DNA from: Anopheles merus
Lineage: Eukaryota; Arthropoda; Insecta; Diptera; Culicidae
Reading direction: 5' to 3'
DNA length: 64,000 nt
NCBI RefSeq assembly: GCF_017562075.2
Contig: NW_024427600.1
Location: 186,001-250,000 of the forward strand
The position numbers and the translations under genes were made by a program. The notes beneath the pieces were generated by a model. That model saw only the letters and a program-made list of their open reading frames with translations, had not been told where the DNA came from and searched no databases. Of this stretch, positions 52,677-63,974 are shown piece after piece. Every line of letters starts with the position of its first letter. Position 1 is the stretch's first letter.

Positions 52677-52839
52677 GAGTTGGACGAGTCGATAAAGGAG
52701 TTACGTGTGTAGTGGTGAGTGTGGCGAAACGCGCGCTTGCAGAGCGTCACGGCGAATGGGTTGCCAGTATCGATGATCGTGTATGAATATCTGATTTCTT
52801 TTGTTGTGGGAGATGGATTGGTATATGTGAAAATTTACA

Positions 52840-54374
52840 TTGCGGTCAGACAGTGAAGCCTTGATGTTTATGCTTAGAGGAAAACACCGCAAGGACATGG
52901 GTAAAAGGATAATGTCAAGAGCAGAGGGCTGGTTCCTGAGAATGGAGCATTTTTGTTACGAATTCGAACATGTAGCAGGAAAGAACAATATAGCTGACGC
53001 AGCCTCTAGAATTGGGGAAAAGCGAAATGATCCGCAATTCGGATGGGGAAAGGAACCGCATGAGCTATGTTTGGTAGAAACGGAGATTAGCTATATTAGT
53101 GAAGGACTAGTAGCAATGACGTCACAGGAAGTGCAGAAGGAACAACTGAAGGATAGGGAGTTGCAAGAGGTTATGCTTTGGTTAGATAAAAAACAGAAAT
53201 GGCCGACAGAAATTGTGAAGTTCCAACCATTTCAACGTGAAATGTACATCCAGGAGGGATCACTAATGAAGCAGGAAAAGTTAGTATTGCCTGAAAATCT
53301 GCGTAAGAGGGCTTTAAGTCTAGCGCATCGATGTCATCCAAGACTGTCAACAATGAAGAATATTTTGCGGCAAGGGTTATGGTGGCCCAATATGGATCGG
53401 GAGGTAGAATCTTTTGTAAAAAGTTGTCCGGAGTGCCAGGTTATTAAAGCAGATAGCCATCCACCTCCCATCACATTGACAGATCTCCCTAACAACCCGT
53501 GGGATTATGTATCCATAGATTTTGCTACTTTTTCGGACGTTTTGCATTGGAAAGCATTAGTATTCACAAACAATTATTCCAGGTTTTTAGTTGCGGTTCC
53601 GACAGAGTGAACTGACGGGGAGGCAGTGAAAGCAATTCTAAAAAAAGTTTTTAACACTTACTATTTACCAAAAACTATAAAAGCGGACAATGGACCACCT
53701 TTTAATAGTGTGGAGCTACAAACTTGGTTGCAAGAGGTATGGGGTGTCAAGTTGATTCATTGTACGCCGCTGAACCCAACAGAAAATGGTCTGGTTGAGA
53801 GAAGTATGCAAGGCATAAACAAAATTGCAGCAATTGCAAAAATTGGAAAGCTTAATTGGAAAGAAGCTCTTGATTATGTGGCAGCATATAATTCCTGGCC
53901 TCATCATGTGACGAAAATACCCCCGGCGGAACTTATGTTTGGTAGGGCGGTCAGGGGTTTATTGCCAAACATGAAGTTGAACTCAAGGCAGGCGCTGGAT
54001 GATGAACTCAGGGATCGAGACAGAACAGCAAAGTTTGAGCGAAATGCAAGAGAGGATGAGAGGCGCAGAGCCTAAGATACAAATATAAAAGTTGGTGATA
54101 AGGTACTTGTTATGCAGCAGAAAAGGGATAAGGCCGATACAGCCTATAAAGTTTTTTTTATAAAGTAACTAAAATGGAAGGAATTGGAATAGCGACAATA
54201 AGGGATATGGAAAATGGTAAGGAGTATCAGCGCAGCGTTAAGCATTTAAAGAAATTTGTGGACAGAGGTGATGACCAGGAGAGTGAGATAGGTATTGAGG
54301 AGGAGAATACATCTCTGGAAGTTCCCGAAGGAATGGAACAGGTAGTAGAACGGAATTTATACCGAGAACTATAA
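52840..54374 (+). pseudogene. Gypsy RNase H end and integrase
   Basis: The frame starts inside RNase H (FCYEFEHVAGKNNIADAASR) and runs into an integrase: zinc region HRCHPRLSTMKNILRQ..CPECQ, core YVSIDFATF, KADNGPPFNS, CTPLNPTENGLVERSMQG and KIPPAELMFG. An in-frame TGA at 53608-53610 and TAG/TAA-type stops near 54075 and 54165 interrupt it, with a frameshift near 54160 before EGIGIATIRD and VKHLKKFV. The upstream catalytic domains are deleted, so mobilisation could only be in trans. Confidence 0.85.
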
Positions 54375-54703
54375 GTAGAGCGACCCGTGGGAAGATCGAT
54401 TCGGACGGCCGAAACGGGTGTTAGGATTAGAGAAGCTAGGGAAATTAAGCGTCCATAGAGGTATCGAGACGGAAGTATGTGAAGGGTGTAGGTTAAGTTT
54501 ATATCATAATATATTTGGGATGTGAAAACCGTTACATATCTTTTAGTAAAGAGAGGATGTGGGATCCTAGAGTAAGAAAGAGAAAGAAGGTATGATGTAT
54601 GATGGTTGATCAGTGGGAGTTGAGTAGCGAATAAAGAAGGTTGTGTTCTGGTAACGAACGAGGTGGTGTGTGTGTGTGTACTCTGTACTGGTAGGATATC
54701 ACA

Positions 54704-54796
54704 ATACATTAAAAAGCTATGAAGTTCTACCAAGTTCGGCACACGTTCTTAACAAGCCTTAAAGTTCTATCATGAAACCTACACATAGTGCTAATC
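54704..54796. repeat. AAGTTCTA-rich background repeat
   Basis: GAAGTTCTACCAAGTTC, AAAGTTCTATCATG and similar words recur here and again at 61080-61200 (AAAGTTCCAAAGAGC, GGTTCTTCCACCAAG). It looks like an older degenerate repeat into which the R1-like element inserted. Confidence 0.5.
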
Positions 54797-54830
54797 AACC
54801 GCAAAATTCCAAACGCCAGCAGCAGCAGCA

Positions 54831-55299
54831 GTAGTAGCTGAGGAGGCTGTGTCAGCGGTAGACCGGTGGCTGCGCGAGCATCACTTGGAGCTCGCACATG
54901 CGAAAACGGAGATGACGGTGATCTCTAGCCTGCAGCAGCCTCCAGAAGACATCACCATCACCTTAGGAGGTATAGTGGTGCCGTTCTCGCGTACCCTTAA
55001 TTTTCTCGGGGTACGCTTACAGTACAACCTGTCGTGGGTTCCTCATGTGAAGGCGGTTACTCGGAAGGCAATGCAGATTGTACAGGCGGTCACACGATTG
55101 ATGCCGAACCACCGAGGACCAAAGACGTCACGATGCCGCTTGCTCGCAGCGGTCGCCGACTCGACAATGCGCTACGCTGCACCTGTCTGGCAAGGAGTGT
55201 TGGATAACCGCGAGTGCCGCAGTCTGCTAAAGCGCGTGCAGCGAAAGGCAGCAATCCGCGTGGCTCGATCGTTCCGGACGGTAAGGTATGAGACCGCAG
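54831..55299 (+). pseudogene. R1-clade RT, C-terminal part (before the gypsy)
   Basis: It encodes VDRWLREHHLELAHAKTEM, LNFLGVRLQYNLSWVPHVK, SRCRLLAAVADSTMRYAAPVW and LKRVQRKAAIRVARSFRTV, the thumb and C-terminal signature of R1-clade elements. The catalytic palm is absent because of 5' truncation. The frame is open up to the gypsy insertion at CGCAG (55295-55299). Confidence 0.82.
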
Positions 55300-55600
55300 T
55301 GTTATGGGCCAACCTGATGGTCCCGTAGATCGCCACCGAGGACACTCATCGGGCGTAGATCGAAGTGTGTGTGCGATCTATCGGGAGGTCAGCGAACGCG
55401 CGCTCGGCACGATCCGTGAGTGCCGATCGGGAGAGGAGAAAGATATGGCGCGCGCTTGAGAAAGGTCGTGGTAACAAAGTGGTAGCAAAATCGTTTACGA
55501 GTTATTAATAATAAACAAGGACTTTCCTATCCCATCGTTTTGAAGAAAGTAACGCGTTAACGTTTCTTAGCGTTCTTCGAAAGAAAACGAAAATATAACA
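55300..55600 (+). repeat. 5' LTR of the Mag-type gypsy
   Basis: 301 bp, TG..CA ends. It contains AATAATAAACAAGG, a likely polyadenylation signal region, followed by the C-rich TTTCCTATCCCATCG. Confidence 0.9.
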
Positions 55601-55734
55601 GTGGCGACGAGTTGAAAAAAAAAAGACTTTTTCAGTGCAGTGCAGTTTAGTAAGAAAGGCATTGTTAAAGTGTTCGCGTGTGAAGTGCATCTTTATCCGG
55701 AAAAGAGAGACAATTCCATCGAAGCGGCATTAAA

Positions 55735-58700
55735 ATGTTTAATCCCGAAGGCGATGCCGAGATGGATGAGCAGCGACGTTTGTCTCTGAACGGTGCAAGG
55801 GCTCTGAACCCGGGCTTTGTTCAGCCAACGCAAAGTGCACCGATGCAACCAGCACAACCGCCATCGCAAAATCCCGTTGCTTCATCGGCACAAGCAGGAC
55901 TGGTCATAAACGGTTCTGAAACGGGAATGTTTTTGCAAATGCTGAATCTTATGCAGCAGCAAATGCAGCAGCAGCAGCAACAGCTATCTCAGCAGCAACA
56001 AATGATGGCACACATGATGCAGCAAACACCACACACGACAGCGCAGCCCCAACAACAAGCCCAGCAGGCTCAACAGTACGCACAGCAGCCCGCAGCACCA
56101 AGGAATCCAGAGTTGATTATGGATGCTTTGGCAGGAAGCATCAACGAGTTTCGGTTCGAGGCAGAATTCGGCGTGACGTTCCCTGCATGGTATGCACGTT
56201 ACGAGGATTTGTTCGTGCAAGACGCCTCCCGATTAGAGGATTCAGCGAAAGTGCGGCTGCTCATTCGCAAATTGGGCACAGCGGAACACGCGCGGTACTG
56301 CAACTTCATCCTTCCCCGTGTTCCCCGCGACCTCACGTTCGACGATACAGTTAGCAAACTGAAGGCCCTATTTGGAAGTGCGGAGTCCCTACTTAGCAAG
56401 CGATACAAGTGTTTGCAAATTGTAAAAGCGAATAACGAAGACCTGATGACATTCGCATGTCGGGTTAATCGCGCTTGTGTTGATTTCCAATTCAGCGCTA
56501 TGACCGAGGAGCAGTTCAAATGCTTAATGCTTGTTTGTGGGTTGAGAGAGGACGGCGATGCTGAAATCCGCACACGGCTTCTTGCTCGCATCGAGGACAA
56601 GGTAGACCTCACGTTGGAGCAGCTTTCTGCCGAAGCTCAGCGCATCACAAGCTTGAAGGTGGACAGCGCGATGATAGCCACCGAGGGAAACGAGCGAGTT
56701 TTCGCTATGCGCGGTGACTACAAGCAGCGGTACGCGCAGCAGACACAACGCAGCTTCAGCAACCAGCAGCATCCTCAGCAAGCAGACCGAAGCGCACCAG
56801 CAGCGAAACCACCGGGTCCATGCTGGTTATGCGGCGATCATCATTGGATACGAGATTGTTCGTACCGGTCGCATAAGTGCGAGGATTGTGGCAAGTATGG
56901 GCACCGCGAAGGGCATTGTAACACTGCAGGGCGGAAGAAAAGAAAAAATAATTTCTACAAGCGCTCTTCAGTAGCGACAAGGGTAGTTTCCGTTAATATT
57001 TTTAGCGTACAACAAAACCGGAAATATGTGACCATCCACATTGGGCAGAAATCGGCCAGGTTACAGCTCGACACTGGCTCGGACATTACGATCATAGGAC
57101 GAAAGACCTGGAAACAGCTCGGCATGCCAACTCTATCTCCAGCGCAAGTGCACGCGAAAACGGCAACTGGTGCACACATTCAGCTGGATGGCGAATTTGA
57201 AGCAAATATTACGATTAACGGAAGGACTGAAACGGCTATAATAAGAGTTATTCCGTCAGATTTGCAGCTATTAGGAGCCGATCTAATCGATATTTTTTCG
57301 CTTGCAGCCATGCCGATGAACCAGTTTTGCAACAGAATAGAGAGTGATTCTGCAAAATGGGAGAAGCGATTTCCAGCTGTTTTCCACGGTACAGGTTTAT
57401 GCACAAAGGCCAACATAAAGCTGCAATTGAAGGAAAATGTCCGTCCTATTTTCTGTCCGAAGCGTCCCGTAGCTTACGCCATGCAGGCAACAGTCGCGAA
57501 GGAGCTAGATAGGCTACAAGCACTCAAAGTCATTACGCCAGTTGACTATTCCGAGTGGGCCGCGCCGATTGTCGTCGTTAGAAAGGGGAACGGTAGTATT
57601 CGCATTTGTGGGGACTACTCCACCGGACTGAATTCGGCTCTTCGGTCATATGAATACCCATTACCGCTCCCAGACGATATTTTCGCTAAGCTAGCCCAAT
57701 GCAGATTCTTTAGCAAAATCGACCTTTCAGACGCCTTTTTACAGGTCGAAATTGATGCCAGATATCGACCCTTGCTAACCATAAATACACATCGCGGCTT
57801 ATATTATTACAATCGCCTGCCGCCCGGCATCAAAATAGCTCCTGCAGCATTCCAGCAGCTAATAGACACCATGCTTGCAGGACTAAAAGGAACATCCGGA
57901 TATATGGATGACGTAATCGTTGGTGGCAAAACGGAACGCGAGCACGATGAAAATCTGCTGAATCTATTCCGCCGTATACAGGAATTCGGATTCACTATCC
58001 GTGCAGACAAATGTGCGTTCAAAATGCAACAGATAGAGTATCTGGGTTTCATCGTCGATAGTCGTGGCCTTAGACCAAACCCAGCAAAAATCGACATAAT
58101 TCAGAAGCTGCCAACACCAACAAATATTAGCGAGGTACGTTCATTCCTAGGCGCGATCAACTACTATGGAAAGTTCGTTTCGAAAATGCGCGACCTACAA
58201 TACCCGCTAGATATGCTATTGAAAGACGAGAGCAAATTTTTATGGACTCGGGAATGTGATCGAGCCTTCAGCAAATTCAAGGAAATACTCTCGTCCGATT
58301 TACTGCTGACACATTATGACCCGAACGCCGAAATTGTGGTATCTGCAGATGCATCAGCAGTGGTACTTGGTGCAACAATTAGCCATAAATACGCCGATGG
58401 CTCGATAAAGGTTGTACAACACGCATCAAGGGCGCTAACGCAAGCCGAAACAAGGTACAGCCAAATAGACCGTGAAGGTCTTGCCATTATTTTTGCGGTC
58501 ACTAAGTTCCACAAGATGCTGTATGGTCGTCATTTTTGCCTGCAGACAGACCACCGTCCACTAGTAAGAATTTTCGGCAGTAAAAAAGGTATTCCGGTTT
58601 ACACGGCAAACAGACTGCAACGATTCGCACTGACCTTGCAGCTGTATGACTTCAGCATCGAGTATGTTCCCACTACTAAGTTCGGTAACGCCGACATACT

Positions 58701-60186
58701 ATCAAGACTGATAAGGGAACATGCCAAACCAGAACCGGAGTACATCATAGCCAGCGCCGAACTCGAGGAGGATGTAAGTTTTGTAGCAACAAATTCTATT
58801 AATGCATTTCCTCTTAATTTTAGAGACGTTGCGAGAGCTACAAATACTGACGCAGTCTTGAAGAAGGTTCACCAGTATGTCATGGAAGGTTGGCCTCGAA
58901 ACCTGAGCTACGGTGCAGACCTGGCACGCTTTTTCAATCGAAGCGAAGCCCTTTCTTAGGTTCGAGAATGCATTTTGCTCGGGGAGAGGGTAGTGATTCC
59001 TACCAGATTACGCGAGAAATGTCTGAAGCAGCTACACGAAGGTCACCCCGCGATGCAAAGGATGAAGGCACTTGCCCGGAGTTATGTGTACTGGCCAAGC
59101 TTGGATGAGGACATTTCCGAGTGCGTTAAGACTTGCCATGCATGTGCGGTAGCCGCAAAATCGCCTCCTCATGCGAAACCATTATCCTGGCCAGCCACTA
59201 AACAGCCCTGGGAAAGAATTCACATCGATTATGCAGGGCCCATTAACGGCGAATTTTATTTGGTGATAGTCGACGCAAATACTAAATGGCCAGAGGTTAT
59301 AAAGGCAAATTCAACATCGACCGCTGGAACAATTGCTATTTTGAGAGGCGTATTTGCTCGTTTTGGTTTCCCCATTACACTCGTGAGCGATAACGGGCCG
59401 CAGTTTTCGAGTACTGCATTTACCGATTACTGTTGTAGCAAAGGCATACAACATGTTACAAGCCCACCGTTTCATCCACAGTCGAATGGGCAAGCAGAAC
59501 GTTTCGTCGACACCTTTAAACGGTCGGTCAAAAAGATAGAAGAAGGTGGAGCGTCCCACGGAGAAGCTCTCGATATTTTCCTCCAAGCGTACCGATCAAC
59601 GCCCAACGCCGCTCTCAAAAACCATCGCTCGCCTGCAGAGGCAATGTTTAATCGAAAAATAAGAACAGCGATGGAACTGCTAAAGCCTCCGCCGACCACT
59701 GAAACGCTGCCTGAGGAACATGGTCGGGGCTTCAAGAGTGGTGATTGCGTTTACGCGAAGTGGTATTCGCGCAACTCTTGGAAATGGGTTCCCGCGCAGG
59801 TTGTTCGCATGATAGGGAATGTGATATATGAGGTTAAGACGGATGACGGCCGTATGCATCGCCGTCACGTAAACCAGCTGCGGAAACGGGACACCGGCAG
59901 TTCAGAGCAGTCAACCAATCTCGCGGCTCGTACGCAATTGCCGCTAGATCTGCTCATCGAAGGGCCAAGAGATGTCGTGCCAGTTGAGGACCCTACAGTG
60001 ATATCCTCACCGCTCCTACCATCATCATCCGACGGGGTCTGTGGTATGACCTCCTCACCGCCGTTGCCATCTCCACGACCACTACCTGTCCAACGAAGAA
60101 GACGTCAGCAGCCGGTACAATCGCCACGCCGGTCCAACAGGTCCAGACGATTCCCGCGTAGGCTTGATGGGTACCTGCTGCAATAA
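55735..60186 (+). pseudogene. Mag-type gypsy gag-pol polyprotein, one in-frame TAG
   Basis: One frame of about 1,483 codons, broken only by TAG at 58957-58959. In order: a Gln-rich N-terminus (residues about 66-125); a gag domain (FRFEAEFGVTFPAWYARYED); two zinc knuckles (CWLCGDHHWIRDC, CEDCGKYGHREGHC, about 362-395); a protease (LQLDTGSDITIIG, about 445); an RT with SGYMDDVIVGG (about 722); RNase H (VSADASAVVLGA, QTDHRPLV); then, after the TAG, an integrase (CVKTCHACAV, IHIDYAGP, LVSDNGPQFSS, PFHPQSNGQAERF) and a Ser/Pro/Arg-rich tail. Gag and pol share one frame without a frameshift. The TAG lies in the RNase H-integrase connector and would leave the integrase untranslated, so the copy is probably dead unless complemented. 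Confidence 0.92.
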
Positions 60187-60197
60187 AAAGGGGGAGA

Positions 60198-60498
60198 TGT
60201 TATGGGCCAACCTGATGGTCCCGTAGATCGCCACCGAGGACACTCATCGGGCGTAGATCGAAGTGTGTGTGCGATCTATCGGGAGGTCAGCGAACGCGCG
60301 CTCGGCACGATCCGTGAGTGCCGATCGGGAGAGGAGAAAGATATGGCGCGCGCTTGAGAAAGGTCGTGGTAACAAAGTGGTAGCAAAATCGTTTACGAGT
60401 TATTAATAATAAACAAGGACTTTCCTATCCCATCGTTTTGAAGGAAGTAACGCGTTAACGTTTCTTAGCGTTCTTCGAAAGAAAACGAAAATATAACA
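60198..60498 (+). repeat. 3' LTR of the Mag-type gypsy
   Basis: Second copy of the 301-bp LTR, preceded by the polypurine tract AAAAAGGGGGAGA. Confidence 0.9.
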
Positions 60499-60937
60499 CG
60501 CAGTGCTTCTCGCGGGACTGGTGCCAATCTGCAGAGCCGTAGCGGAGGACTCCCGCGTTCACAGCAGACGCGGGACCGGTGTAAGTAGCAGCGAGCTCCG
60601 GAAAGAGGAGCAACAGCGGACTATTGAAGAGTGGCAGACGACTTGGGATGCAGACGCCGCAGCAGACCACGCCAGCGGATATGTCAGGTGGGCACACCGC
60701 GTAATTTCGGACGTGGGATTATTGGATATTGGAGCCGCCAAGCGCATAAACTCAGAACTCCAACACTGCTGGGACGAGGAACGCGCCATTCTCGCCGCAC
60801 AAGCCATGCTGGAGGAATCCGCCCGGAATGACTTTCGAAATGTAGCGAGAAGGACGCGGAGGAATGCCAAACTTGGTGCGAAATTGCCCCACAGAAGGGC
60901 AGAGAGTGCAAATTACCAGCGAGACCACGGAGGATAA
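60499..60937 (+). pseudogene. R1-clade ORF2 C-terminus (after the gypsy)
   Basis: Downstream of the duplicated CGCAG the R1 frame resumes: RKEEQQRTIEEWQTTWD, GYVRWAHRVISDVG and a basic C-terminus ending in RDHGG at 60937. It is followed by a GC-rich then AT-rich 3' UTR with AATAAAC near 61048. The open frame across 60503-60937 joins the upstream part once the gypsy is ignored. Confidence 0.75.
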
Positions 60938-61090
60938 AGGATGCGCTCCCAAGAGTTATACCATCCATCCCCCTAGACCCCTCGCGGGGCACAGGGGAAG
61001 GGGAAGGAAGAAGGTTGGGGAATCTGTAAATATTGTAAATTTACTGAAATAAACTAACCCGATTGATAACAAAAACCGCAAAGTTCCAAA

Positions 61091-61204
61091 GAGCTGATAA
61101 AAAGCTTTATGGTTCTTCCACCAAGTACCGTCGTTTCATCTCTTACTTAATCACCCACAAAGAACGTTAAACAGCCCCAAATCAGCTATAAAAGTTCGAA
61201 CTGG
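61091..61204. repeat. AAGTTC-rich background repeat, right part
   Basis: Continuation of the degenerate repeat seen at 54704-54796. Confidence 0.45.
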
Positions 61205-61400
61205 CTATTTTGGGTGGTCGTGTGGTCAAATACATAAGTAACACCTACGACCATTACTCAAATCTCACTTGCCTCAGTGCTGGTGGATCACATTGGAGTT
61301 TAGTATTTAAACAAGCGTATCGCCGTTCTAGTTCTAGCTTCAATGCGAAACCGTACAATAGTACAGAGGGAATAAGAAAGCTCTCCAAGCGAGGAAGTTC
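61205..61400 (+). mobile_element. Possible second type of tRNA-derived SINE
   Basis: TTGGGTGGTCGTGTGGTCAA resembles a tRNA 5' end and A box, and TACTCAAATCTCAC lies about 40 bases later where a degenerate B box would be. I see no target duplication or clear tail. A weak call. Confidence 0.35.
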
Positions 61401-62097
61401 CACTGATTGGGTATCCCACAGACAGATGGTGCCATCAGCTTTTTGCTATTTTTAGAATGCATCAGTCATTAGTGGATTTGTGGCATTTGGGTTGACACAA
61501 GGCAAACTGCTCGACAAATCGACCGTTTACGTTTTCTCCAAGGTGTATGGATTTAGAAGGTTGATTTTTATCGATTTGCTGGGCGACATTCCGGGAGACA
61601 TCTGTCATTTCATTACCCCTCACCAGCTCTCCCCCAAGGTGGAATGTATAATGAGGTGTAGTTATAGCGCTTTTAGCGACCCCTCCCCCCCCCTGGGCTC
61701 CGATTTTGACAGATGGTTTTCCGCTTGTATATGTATTGATGGATTGTTTACGTCTTGCATGGTCAATATTTGATGGAAATCAATTTGGGTGAATATTTTA
61801 ATTTATTAGAACACAGCCTGTGATTTAAAATGGAAATTTTCCTTCGAGAACTTGAAGCGTTCGCCAAACGCAGAAAACTAACTGTCAGTTTTCTTCGTCG
61901 ATTCTTCTTCCACCTAGCTGTCAAAACGGGCTTATAACTTGACCTGATATCTTTACGGTCCTTGCTCTCCCCGATTTTTATTCCGGAGCCCACGGAACAG
62001 TTATGTCAAGTCGAGAAATGTCATTTTGTTCTGAACAACTTCACCTTGTCATTTTAAAACACCTTGGTTTCCTTGATCGAAATTGACAAATCGTATG
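61401..62097. other. Unassigned sequence
   Basis: CCCCAAGGTGGAATG near 61633 resembles the ends of the MITE at 62104, so a diverged relative may lie here. No gene recognised. Confidence 0.35.
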
Positions 62098-62103
62098 CGA
62101 TAC

Positions 62104-62702
62104 CCAAGGTGGATTAAAAATATCAGGTGGTGGATAAGGGCCTTTGGGAGGTCGCCATGGTTGAGGGACTTTACGCCATTTTTGAACCGTTAACGATTGG
62201 TTTCCGCACACAAAGCTTAGCAAATAGAACAGATTTCTTTGTTATTATGTGCATTTTTGTGTGTCTGTTGATTTTATCGAAAAAATGACATATTAACAAA
62301 AGATTTGATAATTTGTTTATGCACGAAATTTAAAATCATGTGAGTATGAGTTCTAATCTCACGTAAATTGTTCATGCGGCTCGTAGATAATAAGGAATCA
62401 ATGTGAAAATTGAAAAAAATATGATTTCTTAATTTTTATCATCAAAAATGTCGAAAACACAATGAATTATAGAATAAATTCACGGAATAACATAAAATAA
62501 CACACTTTAATCCATGTTCTAATGTTTAATAAGTCCAAAATATATTTTTAAAGAATATTTAATTGAAAAAATGGGGTAGATAAATTATATGAACAAATTT
62601 AATAAATGTAAACAAAGTTTGAATCCTGGGGACCTTACGTCAAGTGACGAATTGTCAAAATGCACTAGAGTCCACCACCTGATATTTTTAAATCCACCTT
62701 GG
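62104..62702. mobile_element. MITE with CCAAGGTGG ends, 599 bp
   Basis: Terminal inverted repeats of about 32 bp (CCAAGGTGGATTAAAAATAT at the left, then CAGGTGGTGGA; matching inverted sequence at the right). CGATAC on each side (62098-62103, 62703-62708) is the likely target duplication. The interior is AT-rich and non-coding. Confidence 0.75.
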
Positions 62703-62708
62703 CGATAC

Positions 62709-63225
62709 CCAAAGTGGGTAGAAAGGAGGTGTCGTGATGTAGAACAATTGGGCATCTAGGCTTTAGAAAAAAGCACAAAACCAGGATCGACGGCAGTTGT
62801 GAAATGCGACGAATGTTGCTGGTATTTAGATATGATAAATGAATTGTTTTCGTTTGATGAACATTTTTTTAGCAATAAATATTTGTATTTTGCATCCACG
62901 CTTCATAAATCGGCATTTTATACGTTATAATGCAGCTGCTGCCTGTAAACAAATATCTACGGCTGTGTTCAAACTGAAGCCCAAAATGGCAACATGCCAA
63001 ACGCTAAGAAGACACCTCCTCTATATTCCTACTTGGCGATACCCCTACCCAAGGTGTAAAATAATGTGCATTAAACGAAAACAATTCATATATCATATCT
63101 AAATACCAGCAACATTCGTCGCATTTGACAACTGCCGCCGATCCTGGTTTTGTGCTTTTTTCTAAAGCCTCGATGCCCAATTGTTCTACATGACGACACC
63201 TCCTTTCTACCCACTTTGACCCCTA
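62709..63225. mobile_element. Foldback element with ~150-bp inverted arms
   Basis: The left arm (62711-62857: AAAGTGGGTAGAAAGGAGG, GTCGATCCTGG-type and CAACATTCGTCG-type words in inverse) pairs with the right arm (about 63078-63217). The arms enclose about 220 bp that includes TTGGCGATACCCCTACCCAA, a trace of the neighbouring CCAAGGTGG family. No coding capacity. Confidence 0.7.
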
Positions 63226-63242
63226 CCCATCAATTTCCGTTA

Positions 63243-63974
63243 GAGCGTTTCTACATACACCGAGACTGCAGCTGAGAGATGGCTGTGAGAGAATTGACAA
63301 CCGGTTTCTCACGCTGGTGTGCGTAGAAGCTCTGAAAAGCGCCGAGATGAGACTTTTTAAATGATGTTGAAAAAATCCATTTTAATCGCTATAATGAAGT
63401 CAAAAAAGCTTCTTTTACTTTTTAATAATACAGCAATTATCCGCAGTACGCGATACTCGATATACGCGAATTCGCAGTACGCGATTCCTCTAAATTTGAC
63501 AGCTCCATGTGTTTTTTGCAAATATTTTAATTTTTTGAAATATGTTATGCTCTTTTTGAATTTCTTTAATATTCTTAATGCATTTTTCATTAAATTTGTG
63601 CAAAAGATACCTATTGTATAACAAAAAACTTTAATGCAAAACTCTGTGGCGATATTTTTCAACCCTCGAACCGGTAGTGTAAACTATTCTTCCATAGGAA
63701 TCCGCTATACGCGAAAACTCGAGATACGCTATTGCGGTCGGTCCCGTACGATAGCGTATATCGGATAATGACTGTATTTCTACGATTATTAGACGGCAAA
63801 AATGCAAACTATAATTGATCGATCGCTATAAACTGCCGATTCATTTTTTTCTCAGCTCCATCGTTCTTTGCATGCCGAGGAGAATTCTCTCTCACCGAAA
63901 ATGCTGTCAGTCGCTGTCAAAGCATGCTGTTAATTATTTTCTCAGCTGCATTCTCGGTGTATGTAGAAACGCTC
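63243..63974. mobile_element. PIF/Harbinger-like MITE with TTA duplication
   Basis: Ends GAGCGTTTCTACATACACCG, extended through GAGACTGCAGCTGAGA, are matched by the inverted right end (63940-63974). TTA flanks both ends (63240-63242, 63975-63977), the 3-bp target type of PIF/Harbinger. A pogo-like MITE (63431-63774) is nested inside. Confidence 0.75.
63431..63774. mobile_element. Pogo/Tigger-like MITE, second copy
   Basis: 344 bp with ends CAGCAATTATCCGCAGTACG and (inverted) CAGTCATTATCCGATATACG, and TA on both sides. It is almost identical to 39116-39449, so the family moved recently. Confidence 0.83.

Larger units (their letters stand above)
51939..54703 (+). mobile_element. Ty3/gypsy element, internally deleted, short LTRs
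   Basis: LTRs of 144 and 146 bp (51939-52082 and 54558-54703; TGTGGGATCC..GGATATCACA) flank a 2.5-kb interior. TGGCGATCCTGCCA just inside the 5' LTR is the likely primer-binding site, and AAAGAGAGGA lies before the 3' LTR. ATAC follows the 3' LTR and also precedes the 5' LTR (offset by one T), a possible 4-bp duplication. Gag, protease and RT are gone; a repeat-rich leader and RNase H end plus integrase remain. Confidence 0.85.
55300..60498 (+). mobile_element. Mag-type Ty3/gypsy retrotransposon, nearly intact (5.2 kb)
   Basis: 301-bp LTRs at 55300-55600 and 60198-60498 start TGTTATGGG and end ATATAACA. They appear to differ at one position (GAAGAAAG versus GAAGGAAG near the 3' third). The 5-bp duplication CGCAG flanks it (55295-55299, 60499-60503). 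GTGGCGACGAG follows the 5' LTR as the primer-binding region, and AAAAAGGGGGAGA precedes the 3' LTR. It is a young insertion inside an R1-like fragment. Confidence 0.93.
54814..61073 (+). mobile_element. R1-like non-LTR element, 5'-truncated, split by a gypsy
   Basis: R1-type coding sequence (54831-55299 and 60504-60937) and a 3' UTR to about 61073 are flanked by 17-bp near-identical repeats AACCGCAAARTTCCAAA (54797-54813, 61074-61090), a plausible target duplication. The gypsy at 55300-60498 interrupts it. The surrounding sequence is not rDNA, so this is not a canonical R1 site. Confidence 0.75.

Noticed and set aside
54174..54374. Separate small gene
   Set aside because: It is the frameshifted C-terminal tail of the gypsy integrase just upstream.
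61205..61275. Functional tRNA gene
   Set aside because: The A/B-box-like words are degenerate and no cloverleaf acceptor pairing is evident; at best a SINE head.
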